A DNA stretch of 64,000 bases, taken from the NCBI GenBank assembly GCA_039704465.1, contig JASFAU010000003.1, forward strand, positions 372,001 to 436,000. The letters run 5' to 3'. Positions 24,681 to 33,770 of the stretch are shown piece by piece. The DNA is from Plasmodiophora brassicae (Eukaryota; Endomyxa; Phytomyxea; Plasmodiophorida; Plasmodiophoridae). Positions within the stretch are counted from its first letter, which is position 1, and the number at the start of each line of letters is the position of its first letter. The position numbers and the translations under genes were made by a program. Below the pieces are notes generated by a model that was given only the letters and a program-made list of their open reading frames with translations, ran no database searches and was not told the origin of the DNA.

Positions 24681-25532
24681 TCATGACGCAGGGGACACTT
24701 TGACAGGCATGACGAACTGCTTGGGTGGCGGCTCGTCGATGTAGATTCGTTTGCAAACGTCTACTTCTAGCTTATTGGCCAGGCATTGCAGCACCAGTTC
24801 CCAAATGGCAGACAGGCCCACGACGGCGACCGCCAAGTAGAACCACGGCGTCAGGTAGATTGGCGTGACGGTCGCGTTCCTGCCTTTGACAACAAAACAC
24901 CGCGTTTCGTCTAAGGGTGCACAGAACTGTTGCACCTCTTCGTCGATCGTGAACCGATTGCCGTATTGCCGGCGAAATGCAATCTCGGCTCGTGACCGCT
25001 GCACTTCCAGCCTGGTCTTCGTGTACGAATTGCCGGGCTCAATGCTCTCGACGATATGCACGATGGAGAGCCCGTCGGGCCATTGCAAGTCCTCGTCGAT
25101 CATGGTGACGTTGTTCCAATGGTCGTAGGAGAACGACCTGAACAGGACGCCCGTGTCGCCATTGTTCAGCTTCGCTGTTATCGAGATCGCCATGACTGGG
25201 GCCGACATGGCGTACCGTTTCATAAGGCTGTTCGCCTGCGCCGTCGACACAGACCCGTACTTCAACGACATGTACGTCTTCGTCGAGTAGAACAGACGGT
25301 GAATGACGTGCACGATCCAGAATGCCACACAGACGATCCGCAAGACGACGCCAGTCCACAGGATGTTATTCAGGCCCATTCGGACAGCATACCGGTGCAG
25401 GACCTTGTGAAACACGAACAACAGAATGGCAACCACCTGGAACAGCAACGCTCGGTTCAGGAACGACTGTCCGGGCGTCCATCGAATTGCGTTGCGAAGC
25501 GACCGTTGTCGGCCATCACCGTCCACGACCAT
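24681..25532 (-). CDS. Multi-pass membrane protein, family not recognised
   Basis: Single exon, 283 residues, true ATG. Hydrophobic segments lie at about 28-46 (ALLFQVVAILLFVFHKVLH), 54-76 (WTGVVLRIVCVAFWIVHVI) and 228-252 (PWFYLAVAVVGLSAIWELV). Between the second and third is a loop of about 150 residues with SAPVMAISITAKLNN and EVQRSRAEIAFRRQYGNRF. The arrangement, two helices, a long loop and one further helix, faintly recalls TMEM151 proteins, but no motif is decisive. The C-terminus ends with a short polar tail. Stop codon is 137 bases from the SPT20 stop (convergent). Confidence 0.6.
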   Translation of the reverse strand: MVVDGDGRQRSLRNAIRWTPGQSFLNRALLFQVVAILLFVFHKVLHRYAVRMGLNNILWTGVVLRIVCVAFWIVHVIHRLFYSTKTYMSLKYGSVSTAQANSLMKRYAMSAPVMAISITAKLNNGDTGVLFRSFSYDHWNNVTMIDEDLQWPDGLSIVHIVESIEPGNSYTKTRLEVQRSRAEIAFRRQYGNRFTIDEEVQQFCAPLDETRCFVVKGRNATVTPIYLTPWFYLAVAVVGLSAIWELVLQCLANKLEVDVCKRIYIDEPPPKQFVMPVKVSPAS

Positions 25533-26064
25533 TGTGCGCCGTCTGAGTGGTCGACCAGAGCAAATTTAGCACCATGTCTAGAAATAGCATTCCACCAACT
25601 CGTTCGGCCATGTGGCTATGTGCTCGAAAACTCTCTACACTGCTGCGAACCTGAAGTAATTCAAACAGTTCCTACAGCAGCGCCTTTCGTTTTCGCCGTA
25701 CTGCCACGTACTGTGCGCACGCCTCGACGCTGCAATGCGCTCAACTATAGAAGCTACACTGCGCACAGCTAGAAGCTGCACGGCGCGCAGCTGGAAACTG
25801 CACCAGTCCCTTTGCGGTCACTGGAACGATTCGTTTTGGCTTTGAGAGTGCTGCCGCCCAGACGTGCCCAGGAGGATGTTCACTGGAATCCCCTGGAGGT
25901 CACCACCTGCGCAGGTCGTTTGGGGATAAGTTTGTCGGCGCACACTCCGCCATAGCGACGATTTCCGGATGCGGTACGGGGTCCTACGACGTCCACGGTA
26001 GGTCGATGTGGGTCGATGGGTGGACCGGGGCGCTGAAGCTCGTGGCAGGTTTGCGTTCTATCGC
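25533..26064. other. Intergenic region with short tandem repeats
   Basis: Divergent spacer between the membrane protein and HIBCH. It contains two and a half 22-base repeats (25749-25805, next feature). Otherwise nothing recognised. Confidence 0.4.
25749..25805. repeat. 22-base imperfect tandem repeat (2.5 copies)
   Basis: Units begin AGAAGCT(A/G)CAC and end GCGCA(C/G)CAGCT-like; copies at 25749-25770, 25771-25792 and a partial copy at 25793-25805. In a divergent promoter region, so a regulatory role is conceivable. Confidence 0.7.
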
Positions 26065-26067
26065 ATG

Positions 26068-27523
26068 ATGTCGTCGTCGGAGACGAAGATTCCCGTGCTC
26101 CCGCTTCCGGACCCGAAATCCGATGTGGGTCGATTGAATCGTGTTTCCGGGACCAGGATGAAACGTTATTTTGTAGGAAGAGATCACGTTCGTGAGGAAC
26201 GGCGGCGGGTTGTTTGTGACTCTGAACAGGCCGAAAGCCCTGAACAGCCTGACGACAGATATGATCGATCGGTTATACGCCAACCTCAAGGCAAGTCCGG
26301 AACACTGGCTGTGTGTGCACAACCATTGCAGTAATGACGCTCTTCTTACCAGAAAGCGGAAGACCTTGCAGGAGTGTACCACGTTGTTGTTCGGGGAGCT
26401 GGCGGGAAAGCGTACTGTGCTGGCGGAGATGTCAAGGCATTGACCCTTGCGAAGCAGAAAGGTTCATGCAAACCTGATGCGCGATCGATCCTGCCAGTCT
26501 GCTCATGGAACTGACGCGCAGATGGGAACACGCAAATGGGGCAAACGTTCTTCCGTCGCGAGTATCGCATGAATCACCTGATTGCGACCATGCAGAAGAA
26601 CTACGTTGCCGTCATGGACGGAATAACAAGTTTGTACAACGTTTTAAGCGTTCGGCATCTCAGTTCACTGAAACGGTTGCAGTGGGCGGTGGCGTTGGAA
26701 TATCGTTGCCTGGACGGTTTCGCATTGCCACCGAGAACACGGTCTGGGCGATGCCAGGTGACCAGTTCAGTAATTGTTCTTATCAAGCCTTCGCTAATGC
26801 ACGTAAACAGAGACCGCGATCGGCCTGTTCCCTGATGTCGGCGCCAGCTACTTCCTTCCCCGTCTGAAAGGCCAGCTAGGCGTGTATTTGGCATTGTAGG
26901 CTGCGTTATTGTATGGCATCTTGCCAAGCATCTAATCAGCGGTCCCTAGAACCGGGGCGTCTTTGAAGGGTGCCGATGTGTTTCACGCGGGCATAGCGAC
27001 TCATTTCGTCCCGTCCCACCTGATTCCGACTATCCTGGATCGCATTCAGGAGCTTCAACCGGATCCGGGTTCGGTGAACTACGCCATTCGGGAGCGGCAT
27101 TACCCAGAGCCTCCCAGCCAAGGGTTCCTGGCCATGCAACCGGTGATCGACCAGTGCTTCTCTAAGAGCTCAGTCGAGGCTATCATCGACGAGCTCAAGA
27201 GCACTGGAACGCAGTTCGGCCAGGCCGTCGTCGACAAGCTCGAACAGATGTGCCCGTTAAGCCTCAAGGTGGCGTTCAAGGCGATCCGAGCCGGCAAGCA
27301 CCTCAGCCTGGAGCAGTGCTTCCAGATGGAGTACCGGCTCGCGCGACACTTCCTCGACAGCCCCGACTTCTACGAAGGCGTTCGCGCCGCACTGATCGAC
27401 AAGGACAAGCGACCAAAGTGGCAGCATGCGCGTGTATCCGACGTTCCCGAATCCCTCGTCACATCGTTCTTCGGTCAGGTCGACAATGAACTCCTGCTCC
27501 AGCCACCCGTACCAAGGCTCTGA
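26068..27523 (+). CDS. 3-hydroxyisobutyryl-CoA hydrolase (HIBCH/CHY1)
   Basis: Enoyl-CoA hydratase-fold enzyme that hydrolyses 3-hydroxyisobutyryl-CoA in valine breakdown. Seven exons (26068-26124, 26177-26290, 26353-26461, 26522-26629, 26683-26757, 26811-26895, 26950-27523) give 373 residues. [35 protein letters not shown] (oxyanion loop), [52 protein letters not shown] and the long hydrolase-specific C-terminus are all present, including the catalytic Glu and Asp of [12 protein letters not shown]. The second intron appears to be GC-AG (GCAAGT donor at 26291). The N-terminus has no obvious mitochondrial presequence and the protein ends PRL, a tripeptide that acts as a peroxisomal signal in plants. 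An ATG three bases earlier is equally possible. Confidence 0.94.
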
Positions 27524-27625
27524 TTGCTGCATACGTTTCTCTAAAGAGCATCATCGTCATCAGTCGCAGCCTTCGTCGTGACTGGCTGTTGGACAGGCTG
27601 CTTGTGACGCTCCATACTCGCTATA

Positions 27626-29083
27626 ATGGTAGTGCCGGTCAGCGATGGCGACGCGACGTCGTTCGACGGCCCACGAATGGACGCTCGCACGGTTCAGAAG
27701 ATGTGCCTGGAGAAAGGCCTGTATTCCACCCCGGAACTGAACGACCGCCTGTTCCTGCATTTCCGTTGCTTCCGTCGCATCGAGTCGCTGTCGGCGTATA
27801 CGAACGTCCGCGCCCTGTTCCTGGAGAACAACGCCATCGAATCGATCGAGAACATCGAGCACATGCGCGACCTGCGCTGCCTGTACCTGCAGCAGAATTG
27901 CATCCGGCAGATCAGCAACCTGGATCGCAACTTGAACCTGATCACGCTGAACCTGCAAGGCAACCTCATCGAGCAAATCAGTGGGCTCGACCACCTGAAA
28001 TCCCTCAACACGCTCAACGTCGCCGATAACAAGTTATCCTCCGTCGAAAGCATCTCCCACCTGCTGAAGTGCCCGTCGATCTCCACCTTGGACCTGTCGA
28101 AGAACGCGTTGAGCGACGTTGCCGTGCTGGACATTCTGGCGTCCATGCCGTCGCTCGCCTGCCTGTACCTTAAGGGCAACCCTTTCCTCTCCAGCATGCG
28201 CCATTACCGAAAGACCGTCATTGGGCGAATCCCGACTCTGACGTTCCTCGACGATCGACCCGTCTTTGACGAAGAGCGGCGAATCGTGGCGGCGTGGATG
28301 GCGAACGGAGCAGACGGCGAGCGCGACGAGCGTCGTAAGATCGCAGAGGAGAAGCAACGTAGTCCGGAAGAGGCCGTCAGCGCCCAGCTGCGGTACCAGG
28401 CCAGGCTCAGAGCCTGGAAGCAGCGCAAGGCCCTGGAGCAGGACGACACCCAGGAAGAGCGGCGCGAGGACGCACGCCTGCACATCACCGAGTCCAACAT
28501 GACGTCGCTCGTTGTGACGTACCCGGCGACGCCCTACGAAACGCGGAACGACGACGATGACGACACGACAGAAGGCAAGGCAGACGAAGCACCTGTTGCT
28601 GCCGCTGCCGACGACGCCGCACACAGCCCGAAACCACTTCCAGCGGTCGTCGCCCCTGCGGTCGTCGCCCCGGCGAACGATGCTCCAGCTGTCGACGAGC
28701 CAGTCGTCGCCCCGGCGAACGATGCTCCAGCTGTCGACGAGCCAGGTGTAGCGCCTGAGAATGACGACTCCGATGAAGGTGATGCCCGTCGAGCACCCAG
28801 TGAAGGAGCGGACGGGAGCGTGGCGGAGCCTGCAGCGGCGGTTGACGGGTGGACCCATGAGATGGATCAGGAGCTGCAGGTGACCGTCCGTCGGCTCCTG
28901 TATGATTTCGAACGCGTCGCCACGGTCCTGCAGCGACGGTTCGCCGTGGAGCCCGCCCTGACGGGATGCGCCTGCCGCGAGCGATTCGCCGTGCTCGACC
29001 AGCAGGTTACGCGCGCGCACGTTTCGGCTGTGTATCCCTCTAAGTCGTTTACGCTGCGTCCACAGGCACGATCGATTGGCTAG
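27626..29083 (+). CDS. DNAAF1/LRRC50/ODA7 dynein assembly factor
   Basis: Cytoplasmic factor for pre-assembly of axonemal dynein arms. Single exon of 485 residues. The N-terminal segment [18 protein letters not shown] and [16 protein letters not shown] starts the six SDS22-type leucine-rich repeats ([80 protein letters not shown]). The LRR cap [24 protein letters not shown] follows in two halves. Then come a charged helical region, an acidic linker with a 42-base exact tandem duplication, and a C-terminal helical block ([20 protein letters not shown]) that resembles a SANT-like fold. Its presence implies motile flagella. Stop lies 3 bases from the stop of the convergent glycosyltransferase. 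Confidence 0.93.
   Translation: MVVPVSDGDATSFDGPRMDARTVQKMCLEKGLYSTPELNDRLFLHFRCFRRIESLSAYTNVRALFLENNAIESIENIEHMRDLRCLYLQQNCIRQISNLDRNLNLITLNLQGNLIEQISGLDHLKSLNTLNVADNKLSSVESISHLLKCPSISTLDLSKNALSDVAVLDILASMPSLACLYLKGNPFLSSMRHYRKTVIGRIPTLTFLDDRPVFDEERRIVAAWMANGADGERDERRKIAEEKQRSPEEAVSAQLRYQARLRAWKQRKALEQDDTQEERREDARLHITESNMTSLVVTYPATPYETRNDDDDDTTEGKADEAPVAAAADDAAHSPKPLPAVVAPAVVAPANDAPAVDEPVVAPANDAPAVDEPGVAPENDDSDEGDARRAPSEGADGSVAEPAAAVDGWTHEMDQELQVTVRRLLYDFERVATVLQRRFAVEPALTGCACRERFAVLDQQVTRAHVSAVYPSKSFTLRPQARSIG
28661..28744 (+). repeat. 42-base exact tandem duplication inside DNAAF1
   Basis: Two identical 42-base units (28661-28702 and 28703-28744) encode [14 protein letters not shown] twice in the disordered linker. 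The exactness suggests a recent slippage event that kept the frame. Confidence 0.95.
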
Positions 29084-29086
29084 CGT

Positions 29087-30154
29087 TTATCGTTTCGCTG
29101 CGCAGGCGACATAGTTTGTAAACGGTTCCATGCGGTCGGGTGGATGGATGGCGCCTGGGACAACGGCAACAGAGCCGCCTGCGGACGGTGCCGCTCGCCA
29201 GGGGCAATCCGTCGTGCGCCCTCGGCTGTACGGGTTGTCGAGCAGTACGCCCCTGTTGATGTTCGACAGGAACGACTGCTGGGATTCGTGCCGGTGCGTC
29301 CCATGGTTGATGTGCACCGCGGACAGGGTGGCCGTTGCATCGACCGAGTTCACCAGCGGGTGCGAGTTCGCCAACCCCGTTAGCCAGTTGTCGAACACGA
29401 TGCCGCCGACAACGAACCTGGGTAGACAGGCGAACACCAGCGGCGTACTCCTCGTGAGCACGAAATAGTCCTGGGCGTCGTCCTGGAACAGCTGACCTTT
29501 GGCAGGCACGTCTCCCAGCAACGTCGCGAGCCTTTCCTCGACGGAACGTTCGGAAGTGACGACCAGCTCGCCGTCAACGTTGATGCGTCTGCCGGTCACG
29601 AACAAGTTGTCCCATTGTTGCTTGGCAGCGTGCCCTATCAAGGCACGCAGGGTACGTTCCAGAGACGCGTCGAACATGATGTCGCTGTTGCAGAACCCGA
29701 CGAGAGGTGTCACGGCCGGGATAGCGTTCTGTGCGATGGTGAGAAGACGGCGAACGGGGATGCCCAGTGCGGCAGTGGTGTTCCCTGCCAGCCTGAACGT
29801 CGACAGGCCGTACTGGGCGGCGAGTTTCAGCAGTGGGCAGTCGTTCGACACGACGACAAAGTTGGCGCCCGGCACCGTCACCCAGGTCTGCATGACGAAC
29901 CGCAGACGGTTGGCATCGCGCTCCGATAGCCCCATTCGGCGCAGCGATTTGGGCGCGACAACCATCGTCACAACGGCTGATGGCTTGAGGCGTCCCGCGA
30001 ACCGGTTCTCCACACAAACCGTGTCCTCGCTGGACACAGCAGCAGCCGCGTCCCCATGATGATCTCCGGATGCGATCTGCAACAGCTGGATGTTGAACAA
30101 GGCGGTTACAAGCAGGGTGAACACGAGCAAGAAGACCAGTCGTCGTCGCGTCAT
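29087..30154 (-). CDS. Type II membrane glycosyltransferase-like protein
   Basis: Single exon. The ATG at 30154 gives MTRRRLVFLLVFTLLVTALF, a short basic tail and signal-anchor helix typical of Golgi glycosyltransferases; 355 residues. The lumenal part has RFVMQTWVTVPGANFVVVSND, GFCNSDIMFD (a DxD-like position), TGRRINVDGELVV, DYFVLTRSTP, FVVGGIVFDNWL and NSVDATATLSAVHINHG. This pattern (nucleotide-sugar strand, SDI, GRR, FVVGG.FDNWL) occurs in a widespread but poorly characterised protist/algal glycosyltransferase-A-like family. Donor and acceptor are unknown. The frame is open further upstream but only with non-ATG starts or an ATG at 30226. Confidence 0.65.
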   Translation of the reverse strand: MTRRRLVFLLVFTLLVTALFNIQLLQIASGDHHGDAAAAVSSEDTVCVENRFAGRLKPSAVVTMVVAPKSLRRMGLSERDANRLRFVMQTWVTVPGANFVVVSNDCPLLKLAAQYGLSTFRLAGNTTAALGIPVRRLLTIAQNAIPAVTPLVGFCNSDIMFDASLERTLRALIGHAAKQQWDNLFVTGRRINVDGELVVTSERSVEERLATLLGDVPAKGQLFQDDAQDYFVLTRSTPLVFACLPRFVVGGIVFDNWLTGLANSHPLVNSVDATATLSAVHINHGTHRHESQQSFLSNINRGVLLDNPYSRGRTTDCPWRAAPSAGGSVAVVPGAIHPPDRMEPFTNYVACAAKR

Positions 30155-30282
30155 AGCGTACGACAACGCGCACCTGGGTACTATTTTCTTAATACGCGAT
30201 CCGATCCGGTCCATACGAGGGAACATCACTGAGTAAAGCCTGTATTTGGATATCACAACATCGTCAGATGTGACGAAACGGT

Positions 30283-31254
30283 CTAGTCGCACTTGGTGTC
30301 GGCCGTGATCTCGATCATGTCGTTAGGGCACTTCTTGGACCCGGCGAGCCAGGTCGTCGCACAGTGCTCGTGGAACGTGTGGAAGCAGGGCAAGCGCATG
30401 ACACGATCGCCAACGGCGAACGTCTCCAGGCAGATGCCACAGTCCGGGTGATCGCTGCGCGACATCCGCTCGACATCCCTATCATCGACCATCACCTGCA
30501 CCGGCAGCGTTTCGAGCAGGTCCCTGTCCAGGCCGACGCGAACGTCCTCGAGGCGGACCAGCGCCTCGTACGACATTGTCAGCAGGTCTTCCAGGCGTCG
30601 TCGCACGCGTAGCGCCGACCGGCGCGGGACAGGCGACGGAACCCTGGCCTGCTGACGGTTCAGGTGCTCGAATGCTACACGGACCACGCGACGATCCGCG
30701 TTCCCGTCCAGGACGAACGCGGCCGGCGTCACCTGGAACCCGATCTTCTTGACGAGTTCCAGGCCGCGGGTGACGCGCCCAAAGACGCGGTTCATGCGTT
30801 CGGGCGTCAGGGCGTGACGGGTGTCGTCGTTCGATTCGACGACGCGTTCCGTGATCTGGCGGAGCTCGTCGATGGCGGCCCGGTAGGGCGACTTGGCCAG
30901 CATCGCCGGCGACATCCAGTGCTGCAGAATGCGGACGACGTCGAAGGCAGGCTTGGGGGCCAGTGCGTGGCAATTGTCGACGATGAACGTGAGCCGATAG
31001 GCGGAGGCCCTGGCATTCGAGTACCGGGCGGCCAGGTCGCCCAGCGTGGCCAGGTCATCGGTAACGGGCGAACGACCCACGCCGCTGTCGACCACGATGT
31101 TCATGGCGTGCCTCGACGCCGCCGGCACGCCCATCTCCATGGCGATACGCCGACGGACGTCCAGCACCATCGTGCCGGATGCAACGACGATGTTGCACAC
31201 GCGCCCGTCGTGGCTGCGAACGTTCACATGCGTGCCAGCAGCACGCGCCGACAT
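30283..31254 (-). CDS. UBL-PUB-RING-H2 protein, probable E3 ubiquitin ligase
   Basis: Single exon, 323 residues. Residues 8-90 have a ubiquitin-like pattern (THVNVRSHDGRVCNIVV, VLDVRRRIAMEMGVPAASRH). Residues about 165-215 fit a PUB domain, the p97/VCP-tail binding fold (MNRVFGRVTRGLELVKKIGF, VVRVAFEHLNRQQ). The C-terminus is a RING-H2 finger: CGICLETF...VMRLPCFHTFHEHCATTWL...KKCPND, with the ligands C-C-C-H-H-C-C-(P N D position irregular). The pairing of UBL, PUB and RING suggests a ligase acting with p97. Stop is 128 bases from the glycosyltransferase ATG on the same strand. Confidence 0.75.
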   Translation of the reverse strand: MSARAAGTHVNVRSHDGRVCNIVVASGTMVLDVRRRIAMEMGVPAASRHAMNIVVDSGVGRSPVTDDLATLGDLAARYSNARASAYRLTFIVDNCHALAPKPAFDVVRILQHWMSPAMLAKSPYRAAIDELRQITERVVESNDDTRHALTPERMNRVFGRVTRGLELVKKIGFQVTPAAFVLDGNADRRVVRVAFEHLNRQQARVPSPVPRRSALRVRRRLEDLLTMSYEALVRLEDVRVGLDRDLLETLPVQVMVDDRDVERMSRSDHPDCGICLETFAVGDRVMRLPCFHTFHEHCATTWLAGSKKCPNDMIEITADTKCD

Positions 31255-31342
31255 TGGTATAAATACGGGAACGCGAACGACGACGATGACGACGAACGAT
31301 TACGATTAAGTTATGGGGGTTTGCGGGCCAGCTACGCGCTGA

Positions 31343-31365
31343 TGAGTCAGCAGGCCCGTGAGTCA
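31343..31365. promoter_or_regulatory. Two TGAGTCA (AP-1/GCN4-type) sites
   Basis: TGAGTCA at 31343-31349 and 31359-31365, about 90-110 bases upstream of the UBL-PUB-RING ATG. The heptamer is the consensus of bZIP factors of the Gcn4/Jun class. Confidence 0.5.
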
Positions 31366-31585
31366 AATGGCCGAAGTGTGCGCCGCGCACCTCAAATTTT
31401 GCGCCTCTCGCTCCGACGTGGCTGCCCCGGGGGGCTCCGGCGCGTCGTAGTTGTCCCCGTGGACCTGCTGCGCCACGTTGCCGGCGTTGCCCACTGCACC
31501 AATCGGGGCACAGTTTCACGGCCCGGTTGGCGATCGAGCTCCACCCGCACACCCGTGCACGCACCATAGATAGACGTCGTATACA

Positions 31586-31834
31586 TTAAATGAGGATGCG
31601 TCTGAACGAGCGCAGGAAACGAGAGCGGCGGCCGCGTCGGCGGGCGCCCTTGTTGGCGTCGTCCGCCTCGAGGGACAGGTCGCTCACGTCGCTGAAGCTG
31701 GAGTCCGCGACGGGCGGCGCGAGGTCGTCGTACCCAGGGCCCATGGTGATCATCATTCGCGAGCTGGACCTGCGGGACAGGCGGGCCGACAGCGATCGCA
31801 CACGACGACGAAACCGGTTCCAGAACGGGGCCAT
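31586..31834 (-). CDS. Short arginine/serine-rich ORF, hypothetical
   Basis: 82 codons from a true ATG; basic ends flank an acidic centre (PVADSSFSDVSDLSLEADD). No recognisable domain. It sits alone in an 860-base spacer and has upstream TGAGTCA sites. Could be a real small gene or chance in GC-rich DNA. Confidence 0.3.
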   Translation of the reverse strand: MAPFWNRFRRRVRSLSARLSRRSSSRMMITMGPGYDDLAPPVADSSFSDVSDLSLEADDANKGARRRGRRSRFLRSFRRILI

Positions 31835-31920
31835 TTCCCACGTCGTGGTACGCGTTACACTTTAGATTCTCAAATGACGAATCGTCGACCGTCTGGGCTG
31901 ACGCCCTGGAATCTGCCAGT

Positions 31921-32035
31921 TGACTCACGCGAGTGGCGCCATGAGTCAGCCATGCGGAGTCATAGACGGATGAAAAAGGATATGCACGTTCCCAAATGGC
32001 GGTTGCTGATTCCATGACGCCGCCCCCGTGAGTCA
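31921..32035. promoter_or_regulatory. Three TGAGTCA/TGACTCA sites upstream of the PH-domain gene
   Basis: TGACTCA at 31921-31927, TGAGTCA at 31942-31948 and 32029-32035, with a one-mismatch copy GGAGTCA at 31957-31963. The nearest lies 78 bases before the PH-protein ATG. Confidence 0.5.
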
Positions 32036-32112
32036 ACTGTCGACGCCCGTTACCGACCCGCTCGTGGTCGTTCACGTCGACGACCATAACGTCAACCGGG
32101 CATCGTTGTGCG

Positions 32113-33738
32113 ATGCCGTTATTAACGAGCGACGACCTGGATCGGATCGGCCAGGCGTCCGTATGCATTCGCAGGCGCAACGTAATCCTATGCGGGACGC
32201 TGCGCCGGCACACGCGCCCACGTGCCCGATCCGCCATCTTCGTCCTGCCGTCCAGGCGCGTGTTCGCCGTCCTGGACGACACGCACCTGGCGCTGTACAG
32301 CAGCCTGGCCGACTGGGTCCAGTACACGCGCCCCGAGCTCGTCGTCCCGCTCGACAACATCGACGCCGTCTACCGCGTCCCGAACACGACCGCCACGGTC
32401 CAGGTCGAGTTCTCCGGTCGTGTCGCGCGGCTGACCGCGCCGCACGCGTCCCAGGCCGCCACCTGGCACACGCTGCTCTCCATCGTCGCCCCGCGCCCAC
32501 CACGACGCAACGTCCTGGACGATGCCGCGCTCCTGGACGCCATTAAGTTGCCCGGCGCGCACGCCGATCGCGAGATCGCCATCGCGGACGTGCTCGCGTC
32601 GGCCAGCGGACCCGGCTCGCACGACCTGGCGATCGTGGCGCTCTGGCAGGCGTGCTCGTGCGGCACGGGCCTGTCCTGCTGGTGCGGCACGTGCCGCAGC
32701 GGGCGACAGCGCTTCCTGGCCCATGTTGCAGTCGCGGGTCGGCGGCACGGCGTCGCCGACAGCGTGCTCGAGGCCCTGCTCGAGATCCTCATGGGCAAGT
32801 CGGAGCGCCCGCGCCCGACGGACAGGCGGCACCTGATGCACGACGGGCGCGTGCACTGCCCGGCGGCCTGGGGCCCGCTCCTGCACCTGCTCCAGGCCGC
32901 CCAGCCGGCGCTGCGCTCCCGCCTCCTGCACGACATCAACGCGCTGCTGATCGGGAACACGTTCAACTGCCGGACGCTGGTCGACCAGCGCGGGTGGCAG
33001 TCGTACATCTACTCGGCGGTCGTGGCCGACCGGGGCCCGGCGGCGGGCGTCGCCGACGAGATCGTGGCGCTCAGCGCCAACGTGTTCATCGTGACCAGCT
33101 ACGACGCGCTACTGCACGGCGGCGACTTCATCGGCGTCGTCGGCCAGACGCTGCTGACGCTGCAGGTCTGGGGCGCCCTGGACGCCACCTCGTTGCACCT
33201 GGCGCAGACGTTCCTGACGAGCCTGGCGATGCGGCTGACGAAGGCGCTGCGCACGTACCCGGCCGACACGCAGGCGGCGCCCTGGGTGCAAACCGTCCTG
33301 CTGAGCCAGGTCGTTCGCGACTTTGTCCTGGCCAGCAGGCGATGGGGGTCGCATGGCCTGCAACTGCCGCGCCAGGTCTCCCTGCCGAGGAGCGTAACCC
33401 GTGCTATCCGCCAATGGGTACGAACGATCCGGCACCGGCAGCATTTCCAGGCGGCGTCGCCGTTCCCGCTGAAACGGTACAAAGGCGTCCACTTGGACCG
33501 CGACGGCGCCTGCACCGACCGTCGCGTCATCACACAATCCCTGGACATGTTCACCGCCATGCGCGACGTGCTCACCGACGACGACAGCGACGTGGACGCG
33601 CAACGCGACCCGTTCATCACGAAGGACGTCGCGTCCATCATCGAGTTCCTAAGCAGGACCGCGGAGGCCATCGCCGACCCCAACGACCGGATAGGCGACC
33701 TCGCCCGGCTCCACCTCTCCCTATATCACCGTACATAA
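32113..33738 (+). CDS. PH-domain protein with helical C-terminal region
   Basis: Single exon, 541 residues. The first 125 residues have the strand pattern of a pleckstrin-homology domain: VILCGTLRRHTRPRARSAIF, RRVFAVLDDTHLALYSS, RPELVVPLDNIDAVYRVP, ATVQVEFSGRVARLTA and a closing helix SQAATWHTLLSIV. The rest is mostly alpha-helical with leucine/alanine-rich repeats resembling an ARM/HEAT-like array (for example AAWGPLLHLLQAAQPALRS, VADSVLEALLEILMG) and a cysteine cluster CSCGTGLSCWCGTC near residue 180 that may bind zinc. It is probably membrane-associated through the PH domain. I do not recognise the full-length family. Confidence 0.6.
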   Translation: MPLLTSDDLDRIGQASVCIRRRNVILCGTLRRHTRPRARSAIFVLPSRRVFAVLDDTHLALYSSLADWVQYTRPELVVPLDNIDAVYRVPNTTATVQVEFSGRVARLTAPHASQAATWHTLLSIVAPRPPRRNVLDDAALLDAIKLPGAHADREIAIADVLASASGPGSHDLAIVALWQACSCGTGLSCWCGTCRSGRQRFLAHVAVAGRRHGVADSVLEALLEILMGKSERPRPTDRRHLMHDGRVHCPAAWGPLLHLLQAAQPALRSRLLHDINALLIGNTFNCRTLVDQRGWQSYIYSAVVADRGPAAGVADEIVALSANVFIVTSYDALLHGGDFIGVVGQTLLTLQVWGALDATSLHLAQTFLTSLAMRLTKALRTYPADTQAAPWVQTVLLSQVVRDFVLASRRWGSHGLQLPRQVSLPRSVTRAIRQWVRTIRHRQHFQAASPFPLKRYKGVHLDRDGACTDRRVITQSLDMFTAMRDVLTDDDSDVDAQRDPFITKDVASIIEFLSRTAEAIADPNDRIGDLARLHLSLYHRT

Positions 33739-33770
33739 ACGCGGGCCGACCCATCGTCCAGGTCTCCATA

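Noticed and set aside
31392..32360. 322-codon minus-strand open frame across the promoter spacer
   Set aside because: No family resemblance and repeated low-complexity arginine runs; starts with a non-ATG codon.
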